From Anaerolineae bacterium (lineage in GTDB: Bacteria > Chloroflexota > Anaerolineae > Anaerolineales > E44-bin32), in contig JAUWHR010000037.1 in NCBI GenBank assembly GCA_030605795.1, positions 22,670 to 86,669 of the forward strand: a DNA stretch of 64,000 nucleotides, written 5' to 3'. Each line of letters opens with the position of its first letter. Positions within the stretch are counted from its first letter, which is position 1. Under the pieces are notes generated by a model, which saw only the letters and a list, made by a program, of their open reading frames with translations, made no database searches and was not told the origin of the DNA. A program made the position numbers and the translations under genes. Shown one piece after another: positions 26,259-35,384 of the stretch.

Positions 26259-29200
26259 GTGGATCAGGTGGGTAATAATTCGTCAATGGTAGAAAGTATC
26301 ATAGGGAGCGATGGTCAGTCAGCCGCTGAGATAGCATCACTCTTTCAACGGCTAGCTTTGGACCTGGGGCAGATTCATGATACGAATCTGGCGCTTGATA
26401 TTATTTTACGACAGGGTCAGAAGCTGCTCGAGGCAAGCAGCGCAGCTGCTTTTGTGATAGGCGAAGATGGTCATCCTGTCCATCACATCTTGATAGATTT
26501 ACCTCCTAAAGCAGTCAAAATGCTGTCGAATGCCTTCGAAGTCCTTTTCACTGATGCGCCACATGAATTGCTATCCGGCGCGGTGATGATCGAGGATCTG
26601 GCCGCTGAGGATTGTGCTGCTGTGGTTAATTTGGGGGAATTGGGCGTTTATTCTTGCTTGGTTCTCCCTCTGGCTCAGCGTGGTAACCTCCTCGGAGGGC
26701 TTTGGTTCTTATTTACAGAACGACATCATCTAACTAGAATGCGATTAAATTGGGCAGTGGTTCTAGCGGGGCATGCGTCGCTCACTCTTGAGAATGCACG
26801 CTTGGTCGATTTGGCGTTGAGACAAGCCACTGAGTTGGGGGCTTTCTATGAGACCGCGGCGGCTGTCGAGAGCAAGCACGACCAATCTTTCTTGCTCAAT
26901 CAAATCATCGATCAGATGACGACATTGCTTGACTGCCGGATGGGCATCATTTTCCTGGCTGATGAAGAAAATCAAATGCTGAGACCCGTGGTCCACCGCG
27001 GGATCCACGATGGTTTTCAGGTTATGGAATGTCCGTATGGCGAAGGAGTGGCGGGAAGGGTAGCCGAAACCCGTGAGCCTCTCGTAATCGATGAATGCAA
27101 TAACTGGGAGGGGACTACAGAATCCTTAGATGAGACCAGCAATAGTGTGCGGGTGTTAGCTATGCCCATGATATGGAATCAGCGCCTGATAGGCGTCTTG
27201 GATTTGGCAGCGAACATCACTAGAATGCCTTTCTCAGATACAGATGTTCGGCTGGCAAAGTCAGTGGCATATCAGGCAGCGAATGCGCTTGGGATTGCTA
27301 ATCTCATTGAGTCAGAACGTAGACAATTTCGCATGGCGGAAGCTCTGCAAGAGGCTTCTCTGGTTATCAGCCATCAAGTCGAACTAGATGAAGTTCTTGA
27401 TCGTATTCTTGAGCAGGTGATGCATGCTTTCCCCTGTGACGCCGCAAATGTCCAATGTATTGAAGGAAACCGAGTACGGATCATACGCCATCGGGGTTAC
27501 GAGCGATTCGATCTGTCAACAGGGTCGATTAGTGATTTCTCTCTGGTGATTGAAGATGATCTGAACCTGCGACGTTTGATGGCTGGTGAAGTTGTCGTCA
27601 TACCTGACACCACTCAAGAACTTTCATGGAACTTCCGTCCTGGGTGGGAGTGGGTTAGGTCGTGGGCTGGTGCACCGATCCAATATGGTCAGGAAATGCT
27701 CGGTTTTATCAATCTTGACAGTTCTACCTCAGGTACGTTTGATGATGCCACCATTCAATTGCTCGCAGCCTTCGCTGCTCATGCTTCAGCCGCGATGCAT
27801 AAAGCAGAACTCTACCGAAGATTGGCAACAGAGCATCGGAGGTTGCGAACGCTTTATGAGATTGAACGATCGGTCACCGTAAGCCTTGAACCAGATGAGA
27901 TCTTGACTCATTTGCTAGAGGGCGCCCTAGACGCTGTCGAGGGTGTATATGCCCAGGCTTTCATGGTTGTGGATGACAAAGAAGATCCGCTTAAGCGCGG
28001 ACCGAGAGTGGATCGCCTAGGGGATGATGATTTAGCATTTCATCCCCAAGCGATACAGTTGGTAGAACAGTCAATCAACCAGGTCACCCCTGTGCAGGCT
28101 ACGTTGATTTATCCTTCACGAAGCTATAGCGTTCTTGCTTTCCCCATCGCCGCGGGCGGGCATGTTTGGGGGGGTGCTCTTATATGGGTAGCAGACGATG
28201 AGGAAAACCTAGAGGCATGGCTTGAAGTCTTTCGTGCAGCTGGTCAACAGGTTGGCTTGGCATTGACCAATGCGGATCAACATGCACAGGTGGAGCGTCG
28301 CCTAGCTGAAATGACGCTCCTTCAGCGAGTGGTCAGAGCTATTGCTGGAAGATTGGAAGTAGAATCCATGCTTCGAGAGGTGACCGAACAGCTTCATAAT
28401 AACCTGGGGTTCCCGGCCGTGCAAATATATCGGCGAATTGGTGAGGAGTTAGTGCTGGTAGAGGCTAGCGGACCTCGACCCATATTGGAGCGGTTACAGA
28501 TCCAGCGAGGGATCATGGGCCGGGTTGCACGAACAGGTCATCCCGCACTGGTTGAAGATGTCCACGAAGATCCGGACTATGTGGCCGGATTAGTAGGAAC
28601 GCAAGCCGAGTTGACGGTTCCAATCCGGCTAGATGAAGAGATCATTGGCGTGTTGAATATTGAAACTTCTGATCCGTCTCAGATCGACAATGGCGCGCTG
28701 GAATTGCTAATGCTTGTTGCTGATCAGGTATCTGTGGCATTGCAAAATGCTATGTTGTATGAACGTGTACAAGATAGCGTCGTCCATCTTGAAGAGCAAA
28801 TCAAGATCCGGACTATCGAATTGGAGCAAGCACTAGAGCAAGCACAAGAAGCGGATCGCGCCAAAGCCCAGTTTGTTGGAGATATTTCACACGAATTGCG
28901 TACTCCGTTGACAAACATCGGTCTCTACCTTGATTTAATCGAGATGGGTGACGAGGGACGCTATATGGAGTATATGACTACCTTGAGGCGTGAAACGGAA
29001 CGTCTGGGATCACTCATTGAGCAGTTATTGGCTATCTCTCATCTTGATACCGGTCAGGTAGAGCTTAAGCCTCAACCAACCGATATTAATTCGTTGGTTC
29101 AAGTTTTGGTTTTGGATAGGGCACTTATGATCGGAGAGAAAGGCCTGGATCTAAGCGTGATGACAGGGAAAGATATCCCATTGGCATATGTCGATCCACA

Positions 29201-29564
29201 ACTTATCATTCAGGCGATGACTAGTTTACTAACTAACGCAATAAACTACACGCCCTCCGGCGGAAAGATCAGAATTGAAACCCAACAGCGCACCTGGAAA
29301 GGCAGACCATGGGTGACGGTTGCGGTGGGAGATACCGGTTCAGGAATCCCGGAGGATGAGAAGAAACGGATCTTCGATCGTTTTTATCGAGGGTTGGTGG
29401 GTCGAACCAGTGGGATCCCTGGCACCGGGTTGGGGTTGCCAATCTGCAAAGAAATTATCGAACGTCATGGAGGGAGAATTATGGTCGTAAGTAGAAGCGG
29501 AGAGGGAACCCGCTTCACCATGTGGTTACCAGTGGCCGACATGACACCTCATGACCATCAATGA
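26259..29564 (+). CDS. Multi-GAF hybrid-free sensor histidine kinase
   Basis: 1101 residues, no membrane helices. About five consecutive GAF-type domains (roughly 25-180, 195-345, 360-515, 530-680, 690-840) precede a short coiled coil, a HisKA domain with the phospho-acceptor histidine in FVGDISHELRTPLTNI (about residue 880), and an HATPase_c domain (N-box LLTNAINYTPSGG; G-boxes DTGSGIPED and GTGLGLPICKEI). It is a soluble sensor of diffusible ligands or redox state. GTG starts at 26259 or 26268 and an ATG at 26286 are all possible. The HD-GYP response regulator 85 bases downstream is its likely partner. Confidence 0.92.
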   Translation: MDQVGNNSSMVESIIGSDGQSAAEIASLFQRLALDLGQIHDTNLALDIILRQGQKLLEASSAAAFVIGEDGHPVHHILIDLPPKAVKMLSNAFEVLFTDAPHELLSGAVMIEDLAAEDCAAVVNLGELGVYSCLVLPLAQRGNLLGGLWFLFTERHHLTRMRLNWAVVLAGHASLTLENARLVDLALRQATELGAFYETAAAVESKHDQSFLLNQIIDQMTTLLDCRMGIIFLADEENQMLRPVVHRGIHDGFQVMECPYGEGVAGRVAETREPLVIDECNNWEGTTESLDETSNSVRVLAMPMIWNQRLIGVLDLAANITRMPFSDTDVRLAKSVAYQAANALGIANLIESERRQFRMAEALQEASLVISHQVELDEVLDRILEQVMHAFPCDAANVQCIEGNRVRIIRHRGYERFDLSTGSISDFSLVIEDDLNLRRLMAGEVVVIPDTTQELSWNFRPGWEWVRSWAGAPIQYGQEMLGFINLDSSTSGTFDDATIQLLAAFAAHASAAMHKAELYRRLATEHRRLRTLYEIERSVTVSLEPDEILTHLLEGALDAVEGVYAQAFMVVDDKEDPLKRGPRVDRLGDDDLAFHPQAIQLVEQSINQVTPVQATLIYPSRSYSVLAFPIAAGGHVWGGALIWVADDEENLEAWLEVFRAAGQQVGLALTNADQHAQVERRLAEMTLLQRVVRAIAGRLEVESMLREVTEQLHNNLGFPAVQIYRRIGEELVLVEASGPRPILERLQIQRGIMGRVARTGHPALVEDVHEDPDYVAGLVGTQAELTVPIRLDEEIIGVLNIETSDPSQIDNGALELLMLVADQVSVALQNAMLYERVQDSVVHLEEQIKIRTIELEQALEQAQEADRAKAQFVGDISHELRTPLTNIGLYLDLIEMGDEGRYMEYMTTLRRETERLGSLIEQLLAISHLDTGQVELKPQPTDINSLVQVLVLDRALMIGEKGLDLSVMTGKDIPLAYVDPQLIIQAMTSLLTNAINYTPSGGKIRIETQQRTWKGRPWVTVAVGDTGSGIPEDEKKRIFDRFYRGLVGRTSGIPGTGLGLPICKEIIERHGGRIMVVSRSGEGTRFTMWLPVADMTPHDHQ

Positions 29565-29648
29565 CTCACTTATCCATAATTCGAAGCGGAGCAACAATTA
29601 TTCACTTCGCAATAGACATGGTTAATTTGGCTCAGCTCTTGCACGAGA

Positions 29649-30695
29649 ATGATAGATATGACCGACCAAGATAACAACCATTCCGGCTTAACCCTGCTTG
29701 TAGTTGAAGATGACCTCGCCTTGCTTAAGGCGTTACACGACATCTTGGAAGCGGAAGGGTATCAGGTGCGGACAGCTACACACGGGGAAGAAGCGCTGGA
29801 GTCCTATCGGGAGAAGAAACCCGACCTGATTCTTTCCGACATCTCGATGCCGGTTATGGATGGGCTTCAACTTTTCGAAGCCGTACGCAGGCAGCCGGGA
29901 GGCATCGCCATTCCCTTCATCTTCCTCACCGCACACAGTAGTGGTAGAAGAGAAGATAAATTCCACGGCAGATCGTTGGGGGCTGACGATTACATCACTA
30001 AACCGATTAGTAGTCATGAATTGCGAAACGTGGTGCATGCTCGCTTAAGACGGGCTGATGAGCTAATGGTGGAGCAAATTAAAATTGCTTTTAAGAAAAG
30101 CTTGTCCACTTTTGCGAACGCAATTGAGCTGAGAGATCCATATACCTATAACCACGTAAAACGGATCAATGAATACGCACAAGCGATGGCAAATGAGCTA
30201 GGGTGGGATGAAAATCGGCGAGAGGCGCTGGAGTTCGGCGCAATTTTACATGATATCGGCAAGCTCGAAGTGTTTATCGACATACTATCCAAGAAGGATG
30301 AATTAACTCCGGAGGAATGGGAAGTAATGCGTCGACATCCCGAGTTCGGTGCGCATATGATCGAGAAAATTGATTATTTGGCACCTGTGGTTCCTATGAT
30401 TCTTCATCACCACGAGCGATGGGATGGTTCAGGCTATCCAGGTGGATTGGTTGGGGAAGAGATCCCTGAAGAAGCGCGTCTGCTTGCTGTAATAGACAGT
30501 TTTGATGCCATGACAACCGATCGACCTTATCGATCAGCAATGCCACCTGAGGTCGCATTGGAGGAAATTAAGCAACGGGCTGGAGTGCAATTCGATCCTT
30601 ACATGGTGGCAATCTTCAATCGTATTTGGGAGAGTGGTGCAGTTCCGTCAATCATAGAAGAACGGAAGAATAATAGAGAAAATAATATTGAATAA
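29649..30695 (+). CDS. Response regulator with HD-GYP cyclic-di-GMP phosphodiesterase domain
   Basis: 348 residues. The receiver domain (LLVVEDDLALLKAL; phosphorylatable Asp in LILSDISMPVMDG; TKPIS lysine) is followed by an HD-GYP domain with GAILHDIGKLEV and HHERWDGSGYPGGLVGEEIP, then IDSFDAMTTDRPYR. All canonical HD and GYP residues are present, so it is expected to hydrolyse cyclic-di-GMP when phosphorylated. It sits downstream of the multi-GAF kinase on the same strand, a plausible two-component pair. Confidence 0.94.
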   Translation: MIDMTDQDNNHSGLTLLVVEDDLALLKALHDILEAEGYQVRTATHGEEALESYREKKPDLILSDISMPVMDGLQLFEAVRRQPGGIAIPFIFLTAHSSGRREDKFHGRSLGADDYITKPISSHELRNVVHARLRRADELMVEQIKIAFKKSLSTFANAIELRDPYTYNHVKRINEYAQAMANELGWDENRREALEFGAILHDIGKLEVFIDILSKKDELTPEEWEVMRRHPEFGAHMIEKIDYLAPVVPMILHHHERWDGSGYPGGLVGEEIPEEARLLAVIDSFDAMTTDRPYRSAMPPEVALEEIKQRAGVQFDPYMVAIFNRIWESGAVPSIIEERKNNRENNIE

Positions 30696-30843
30696 TAAGG
30701 TGACTGAATGGAGAGGGGGAGGGAGTTTGTAATGGGATGGTAAATATCAAGAAAGATATTTGATAGCAATTAATATAAGACACAATCCTCTAGTAAAAAA
30801 AGCAACATATGAAGAAAGTAGAATATACGTGAAAGTAGGGGGC

Positions 30844-30873
30844 TTGACATGATGGTTGAATTTCTGGTAAAAT
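30844..30873 (+). promoter_or_regulatory. Sigma-70-type promoter of the tyrosine recombinase
   Basis: A perfect -35 TTGACA (30844-30849) and a -10 TAAAAT (30868-30873) lie 18 bases apart. The predicted start (~30880) coincides with the left edge of the dif-like site, so recombinase bound there would block its own promoter (inference). Confidence 0.65.
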
Positions 30874-30879
30874 ATTTAT

Positions 30880-30907
30880 GCTTTCGATAAGTATCATTAA
30901 CGAAAGC
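30880..30907. other. dif-like Xer recombination site (11-bp arm, 6-bp core, 11-bp arm)
   Basis: Left arm GCTTTCGATAA (30880-30890), core GTATCA (30891-30896), right arm TTAACGAAAGC (30897-30907). The arms are inverted repeats with one mismatch. The 11-6-11 geometry, and the ATAA/TTA bases bordering the core, are those of bacterial dif sites. It lies 48 bases upstream of a solitary Xer-type recombinase gene, the arrangement known for single-recombinase systems such as XerS/difSL and XerH/difH. No experimental support; the assignment is inference from geometry and position. Confidence 0.6.
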
Positions 30908-30955
30908 TAGTATTTTTCAATTACAACTATCCAATATGCATACGGATGTTGTGAA

Positions 30956-31936
30956 ATGCCTAAAACTACCATAAAAAAAACGATAAGCGATTATCTGGAG
31001 AATGTCTCCTTGTCGCGTAGTCTCAATACTGCCCGTACGTACCGTAATGCCTTGGGATCGTTTACTGCAACACTCGAGGCTATAGGTATCGATATTGAAA
31101 ACACCATGGCGTCACAAGCCTCTGAAGATTGGATTGCTGACTTTTCTACTGCACTTAAAAGCTACGCACCAGCGAGCGAGCGGCTCTACCTTACCGCGGT
31201 TACTGGATGGTATGAGTTCCTGGCCGCCGAGAGATTAGCCGACATAAATATTCCCCGTATACGCTTACTGATTCGACAACGGGCACGCCGACCAGGACAA
31301 CGCCTTCCCCAATTTCCACGAGAACACATTGAATCAGTATTACAATATGCAATTAATCTTACGAATGCTCCGACGAAGGACGGGCGGGAACACCTGCGCA
31401 ATCTGCGCGATCGGTCTTTCTTACTCACCTTAGCCGACACCGGGCTTCGTGTTCATGAGGCCTGTAATCTGCGCCGAGGAGACCTCGATTGGAACGAGGG
31501 ACGAGCCCAATTGGTAGGGAAAGGAAATCGCGAGTCTTTGGTCCGCTTCTCAAAACGCGCTATCTCGGCGATGAAACAATACCTTACTGCTCGAGCTAAG
31601 TTGGACGGTGCCTCTGGCAGACCTCTGAGCTCCCTCCCCCTCTTTGCTCGGCATGATCGTGGCGCGGGAAAAAAAGTTCTCCCAATTAGTACGACGACCG
31701 GTCGAGCAATCGTCCACCAGCGCACTCGCGAGTCTCTAGGAGTTGAATGTAAGGGCGTCATCACCCCCCACTCATTCCGACATTATTTTGTTACCACTGT
31801 TCTGCGCGCTTCAGGTGGCAATCTCAAGCTAGCCCAGGAACTTGCCCGTCACCGTAACATCGCCGTCACCCAGCGCTACGCTCATTTATCAAACGATGAG
31901 CTAGACCGTGGTTATTATGAGATCTTCGATTCCTGA
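30956..31936 (+). CDS. Xer-type tyrosine recombinase (candidate single chromosome-dimer resolvase)
   Basis: 326 residues. An N-terminal SAM-like core-binding domain (residues 8-95) precedes the catalytic domain. The active-site set is complete: Arg165 (DTGLRVHEA), Lys189 (GKGNRE), His272 and Arg275 (PHSFRH), His299 (ARHRN) and nucleophile Tyr308 (QRYAHLS). The length is close to XerC/D/S/H. No phage or island genes flank it, and a dif-like site lies just upstream, favouring a housekeeping resolvase over a phage integrase. Its codons are C-rich, unlike the preceding plus-strand genes. A mobile-element integrase remains possible. Confidence 0.9.
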   Translation: MPKTTIKKTISDYLENVSLSRSLNTARTYRNALGSFTATLEAIGIDIENTMASQASEDWIADFSTALKSYAPASERLYLTAVTGWYEFLAAERLADINIPRIRLLIRQRARRPGQRLPQFPREHIESVLQYAINLTNAPTKDGREHLRNLRDRSFLLTLADTGLRVHEACNLRRGDLDWNEGRAQLVGKGNRESLVRFSKRAISAMKQYLTARAKLDGASGRPLSSLPLFARHDRGAGKKVLPISTTTGRAIVHQRTRESLGVECKGVITPHSFRHYFVTTVLRASGGNLKLAQELARHRNIAVTQRYAHLSNDELDRGYYEIFDS

Positions 31937-32248
31937 AAATCTAATAACCAGTGGGTTTACCTTACAAGTAGACCCAATGTACCATTGAGAGGGTCTAGAC
32001 GACTCCCCTATGATTTGGTGTGGTCAGGCTAGCATTAACCTATATTTCGTTGGCATACCGCCAGATTTCTGAGGGGTGAAGACGCAAGGATTAGAGGGGT
32101 TATAATCCAACTAGAATCAATCCTGGCTTCTGAGAACGCCAAATCTCTCTAGTTCATATAGCTAGGCGGGTGAAGGATGGTCCGGGCCCTAATAATTTGT
32201 TTACCATCTAGAGCAACGGGCCTGTTTTCTTCCAGGAGAGCAAAGACG
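31937..32248. other. Intergenic region with weak hairpins
   Basis: 312 bases without a convincing gene. Directly after the recombinase stop, GGGTTTAC and GTAGACCC (31953-31975) form an 8-bp stem with one G-U pair but no T-run. Further on, GGATTA and TAATCC form a short inverted repeat around 32089-32109 that includes a TATAAT (32101-32106), a possible -10 for the downstream gene without a recognisable -35. Confidence 0.4.
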
Positions 32249-32647
32249 GTGAAAAAGAAAATCATTCTGGGCATTTTGGTTACCATCATTCTGAGTGCAA
32301 CAAGTGTGGCGTGGGCGGAAGAGCAAGAACGCTATCGAATAATTGACCTGCATCCCACGTCATCTTTAATTTCTCCAGTAGTCAGCACAAATGACACTCA
32401 AGAGATCTTTATCACCGTACGTGATCAGAACCTCAATCCTGTTTCAGGTGCAGCTTCGATGGTCACCATTCAACTTCCAAACGGAGATCAGAGCATATTG
32501 ATGCCCTTGACAGACGAAAATGGTGTCAGCAAGCTTAAACTTAGCATTAATAATCAAACTCCAGGCGCTATCGTTTCTCTTGAATATCGAGTGGTCTATG
32601 GTGATCTCCAGGCCACCACGCGCGATTCATTCCGCATATGGTGGTAA
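32249..32647 (+). CDS. Small secreted protein with Ig-like fold, function unknown
   Basis: About 132 residues from GTG (VKKKIILGILVTIIL), which has AGGAG upstream; an ATG at 32177 would add 24 residues that disrupt a clean signal peptide. The signal peptide with cleavage after SVAWA is followed by ~105 residues of beta-rich sequence (EIFITVRDQNLNPVSGA; VTIQLPNGD; SLEYRVVYGDLQ) that resembles a bacterial Ig-like domain of the Big_1 or transglutaminase-like-prefix kind. It probably acts outside the membrane. It precedes a ParA-like ATPase by 36 bases. Confidence 0.65.
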   Translation: MKKKIILGILVTIILSATSVAWAEEQERYRIIDLHPTSSLISPVVSTNDTQEIFITVRDQNLNPVSGAASMVTIQLPNGDQSILMPLTDENGVSKLKLSINNQTPGAIVSLEYRVVYGDLQATTRDSFRIWW

Positions 32648-32683
32648 ACCGACATCAGTAATATCAAGCTATCCTTGCCAAAG

Positions 32684-33484
32684 ATGAAAACAATTGCCGT
32701 CGCAAACCAAAGAACGGGCGTAGGAAAGACAGCCACAACATTATCTCTTGGCATGGCGCTGGCCGAGCGGGGTATGCGGATTCTCATGGTCGATCTTGAT
32801 CCTCAAGCCGCACTTAGCGCCGCCTGTGGTGTCGAGGAGGTACAAGGTGCGAGTATGGCCAATGTGCTTGGTGGATCAGGGCCAGGAACAGTTGAAATAA
32901 GGGATATCTTAAGAGAAGTTCATCCGGGCCATCGTTGTTCTTTAGCTCCTGCCGACCTCGAATTAACTCTCTCAGAATTGGGTTTGAATTTCAGGATAGG
33001 TCGAGAAAGTGTGTTAGTGAAAGCTCTGGAAACTGTATCTAAAGAATTTGACCTGGCGGTTGTAGATTGCCCATCAGCCTTAGGGATGCTGGCGGTCAAT
33101 GCGCTGAACTCAGCCCAGGCAGTGCTCATTCCAACTCGACCAGAGATAGCTGATCTGCGAAGTGTAAAGCTGTTCCTGACCGTGATTGAAAGGATTAAAC
33201 AAGAAATCAATCCTGATCTTGAAACACTCGGTGTCTTGGTGACATATTACAATCGTGAGCTAGGCCCCCATAAGGCTGCGATTCAGGCGATGCGAGATGC
33301 TGGCCTTCCTTTGCTGACGGTGGGGATTGAGGAAGAAGATCACGATACCGAGGCTCAGTTGAGTGGAAGGTCGCGCCCGATTGACATACCAGGTAATCCT
33401 CGAACCATAATCCAATTGGCCAAATTAGTCGAACAATGGTTAGCTGGTTGGCGAACTTGGCAACCCTCAATCGCAGAACCTTAG
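32684..33484 (+). CDS. ParA/MinD-family ATPase with altered Walker A
   Basis: About 266 residues from MKTIAVANQRTGVGKT. The overall fold is ParA-like: DLDPQAALS after the P-loop, VVDCPSALGMLAVNAL for switch II, and a family-typical C-terminus (GVLVTYYNRELGPHKAAIQAM). The deviant Walker A normally reads KGGVGKTT; here it is RTGVGKTA, so the signature lysine is Arg and the first Gly is Thr. No parB or parS-like gene is adjacent, so it is an orphan ParA that may position another cargo. A TTG nine bases upstream is an alternative start. Confidence 0.88.
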   Translation: MKTIAVANQRTGVGKTATTLSLGMALAERGMRILMVDLDPQAALSAACGVEEVQGASMANVLGGSGPGTVEIRDILREVHPGHRCSLAPADLELTLSELGLNFRIGRESVLVKALETVSKEFDLAVVDCPSALGMLAVNALNSAQAVLIPTRPEIADLRSVKLFLTVIERIKQEINPDLETLGVLVTYYNRELGPHKAAIQAMRDAGLPLLTVGIEEEDHDTEAQLSGRSRPIDIPGNPRTIIQLAKLVEQWLAGWRTWQPSIAEP

Positions 33485-33630
33485 GTAAAAGTAATTGCGA
33501 CTAACCTAACTTCAATGGTATCCTTTGCCGAGGATACAGGATTCACAGCCCGCGAGAACTATGTCATAATATGCGCTCGTGCAACTCTGTGGACCTAATA
33601 TCGTCTTCCGGCTTTACCTGAGGGAAAAGC

Positions 33631-34395
33631 ATGAGGCGTCGTGCCTATATCGCGTTTCTGATTATTATTCTTATTTGTTTTGGGATAGGAATATTTTCCA
33701 CCCTCCTTTCCAATAACAATGGTACCCCATCCATTTCCCTGGATACTCCCACGCCAACCGAAGTTCCTTCAAATAGGACTCTTTTAATTCTTGGGGTTGA
33801 TCAATTCGATATTCCTAATCCAATGCTCTATGCGATTTGGTTTGTAATTCATAGGATACCTGAAGAAGAGGTGGTTCTCTTTGGAATTCCGTTAAATTAT
33901 GAGGTGAACGAATCTGGAACGGACACTCTGAGAAGTATCTTCTCGTGGTCTGTGGAGGAAGGCGTGGAGGGTATATCTACGAGGTTTATGAACGAGCTGC
34001 AAAACGCGGTTCCACATGTTAATCTGGACATGGTGGTAATCATGGATGAAATCTTCTTTTCAGCTTTGGTAGATTATATGGGCGGTATCCCCGCGGGTGA
34101 TATTATTCTTCCTGGGCTAGAAGCGATAGCTGCCCAAAGGTTGATGACTAACCAGCCAGATGCCTTGTTGGAATTTCAAGCCAATATGCTTGAAGCGCTG
34201 CGTTTTCTATTACCGACGAAGGATCCATCAATGTCATCGTCAGGTGATGATTTAAGACCTTTATTCGATATGATACCCGAGCATTGCATCGTTCCAGTTG
34301 ATCCGGGCCAGCTGGTATTACAGGCGCCTCGTTTCTTATTCAACTATCCCGAAGCAATCCGTATCGAACTCATGCCCCACGGACCTGATCGGTGA
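33631..34395 (+). CDS. Degenerate LytR-CpsA-Psr (LCP)-like membrane protein
   Basis: 254 residues. An N-terminal membrane helix (YIAFLIIILICFGIGIFSTLL) and a Pro/Thr linker lead to a domain whose order of strands, RTLLILGVDQ, EEVVLFGIPLNYEV, then VNLDMVVIMDEIFFSALVDYMGGIP, parallels LCP domains (ILLLGtD; LLSIPRDT; IDYYVEINFDGFkkLVDALGGV). The catalytic arginine/aspartate of IPRD is replaced by LNYE, so a phosphotransferase activity seems lost. LCP proteins attach glycopolymers to peptidoglycan. The assignment is moderate; it may be a non-catalytic paralogue. Confidence 0.5.
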   Translation: MRRRAYIAFLIIILICFGIGIFSTLLSNNNGTPSISLDTPTPTEVPSNRTLLILGVDQFDIPNPMLYAIWFVIHRIPEEEVVLFGIPLNYEVNESGTDTLRSIFSWSVEEGVEGISTRFMNELQNAVPHVNLDMVVIMDEIFFSALVDYMGGIPAGDIILPGLEAIAAQRLMTNQPDALLEFQANMLEALRFLLPTKDPSMSSSGDDLRPLFDMIPEHCIVPVDPGQLVLQAPRFLFNYPEAIRIELMPHGPDR

Positions 34396-34473
34396 GTGGA
34401 TCTGAGGTTGCCCCCAAAACGATATATCAAATTTTACCTTAGCCGCCAGTGATATTAATAATTCGATGACCCA

Positions 34474-35337
34474 TTACACAGGGAAGTAACATAGACCGGC
34501 TGTCCCTGGGCCGGTGTGAACGCCTAATGCAGGTGATAGCTCGGCGATTAACGACTCGACGCATGTCAGTCGCTCCTCGATCAATGCCTTAATCTTCTCC
34601 GCTTCTTCCCTAGCTGCTGCGTGAACGTAAGCAATCTTAATCTTGCCCTTGTAGCCTACCGCTGCCTCAACCATTTTGACCATTTTCTTATATGCTTGTT
34701 GACGACTGCGTGTTTGACCTAAAGGTACAATAATCCCGTCTCGCATCCCGATGAGGGGTTTGATATTTAGCAGGCTCCCAAATAGTCGTTTTGCCTTTCC
34801 TATTCTCCCGCCCATATAAAGATATTTCAGCGTATCCGCGGTCTGAATCATATGGGTGATTGGAATCATGCTCTTAACCAGGTCTACTACATCGGACATC
34901 GTCTTTCCTGCCAACGCCGCCCTGGCAGCTTCGATCACCATCCAACCCTGACACAAGGAGACGTTGAGCGTATCGATGACTTCGATCTTCAAATTCGGGA
35001 GCAACTCCTGAATCATACTTTTTGCTGAACTGGCTGCTTGATAAGCACCACTTCCGTGCGACGTCATGTGGATGCTGACAATCTCGCTAACCCCCATTTC
35101 CTCAGCCAGTGATTGATAAATCTTGATGTAATCTCCTGGACCTGGGTTGGCTGTTGTAGGCAGAATTTTCGCTGTTGCCAGCCAGCTATAAAAAGAGTCC
35201 CGATTGATGGTGACGAGATCTCGCAACACCTCTTTCCCACGATGGATGTAGTAGGGAACCCAGTGGATGTTCAACTTGTCCAAAATAGGATTTGGAATGC
35301 TGGCACAACTATCAGTCACTACAGCTATTTTGGGCAT
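34474..35337 (-). CDS. DegV-family fatty-acid-binding protein
   Basis: 287 residues, the standard DegV length. The N-terminus KIAVVTDSCASIPNPIL, the ligand loop LPTTANPGPGDYIKIYQSL, the HMTSHGSGAYQAA segment contacting the fatty-acid head group, and NIKPLIGMRDGII are all family-typical. These proteins bind fatty acids, in Firmicutes acting as FakB with a FakA kinase. No fakA/dak gene is adjacent, so the partner is unknown. Confidence 0.93.
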   Translation of the reverse strand: MPKIAVVTDSCASIPNPILDKLNIHWVPYYIHRGKEVLRDLVTINRDSFYSWLATAKILPTTANPGPGDYIKIYQSLAEEMGVSEIVSIHMTSHGSGAYQAASSAKSMIQELLPNLKIEVIDTLNVSLCQGWMVIEAARAALAGKTMSDVVDLVKSMIPITHMIQTADTLKYLYMGGRIGKAKRLFGSLLNIKPLIGMRDGIIVPLGQTRSRQQAYKKMVKMVEAAVGYKGKIKIAYVHAAAREEAEKIKALIEERLTCVESLIAELSPALGVHTGPGTAGLCYFPV

Positions 35338-35384
35338 GACATTCTCCTTGTCATAGCTTAATTTTACTACGTAGCTATGAGCGG

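Larger units (their letters stand above)
30696..30955. other. AT-rich intergenic region with dif-like site and recombinase promoter
   Basis: 260 bases without a gene. It holds a perfect 7-bp inverted repeat AAATATC / GATATTT separated by 6 bases (30742-30761), a sigma-70 promoter (30844-30873) and a dif-like site (30880-30907), both listed separately. The strand composition changes close to here: genes to the left are G-rich on the plus strand, the recombinase gene is C-rich. Confidence 0.6.

Noticed and set aside
30956-31936. The tyrosine recombinase as a phage or island integrase
   Set aside because: No phage, plasmid or cargo genes and no tRNA attachment site flank it; the dif-like site and position favour a chromosomal resolvase, though the alternative is not excluded.
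32054-32075. TTGGCATACCGCCAGA as a further sigma-54 promoter
   Set aside because: The -24 element is good, but no TTGC/GC occurs at the -12 distance.
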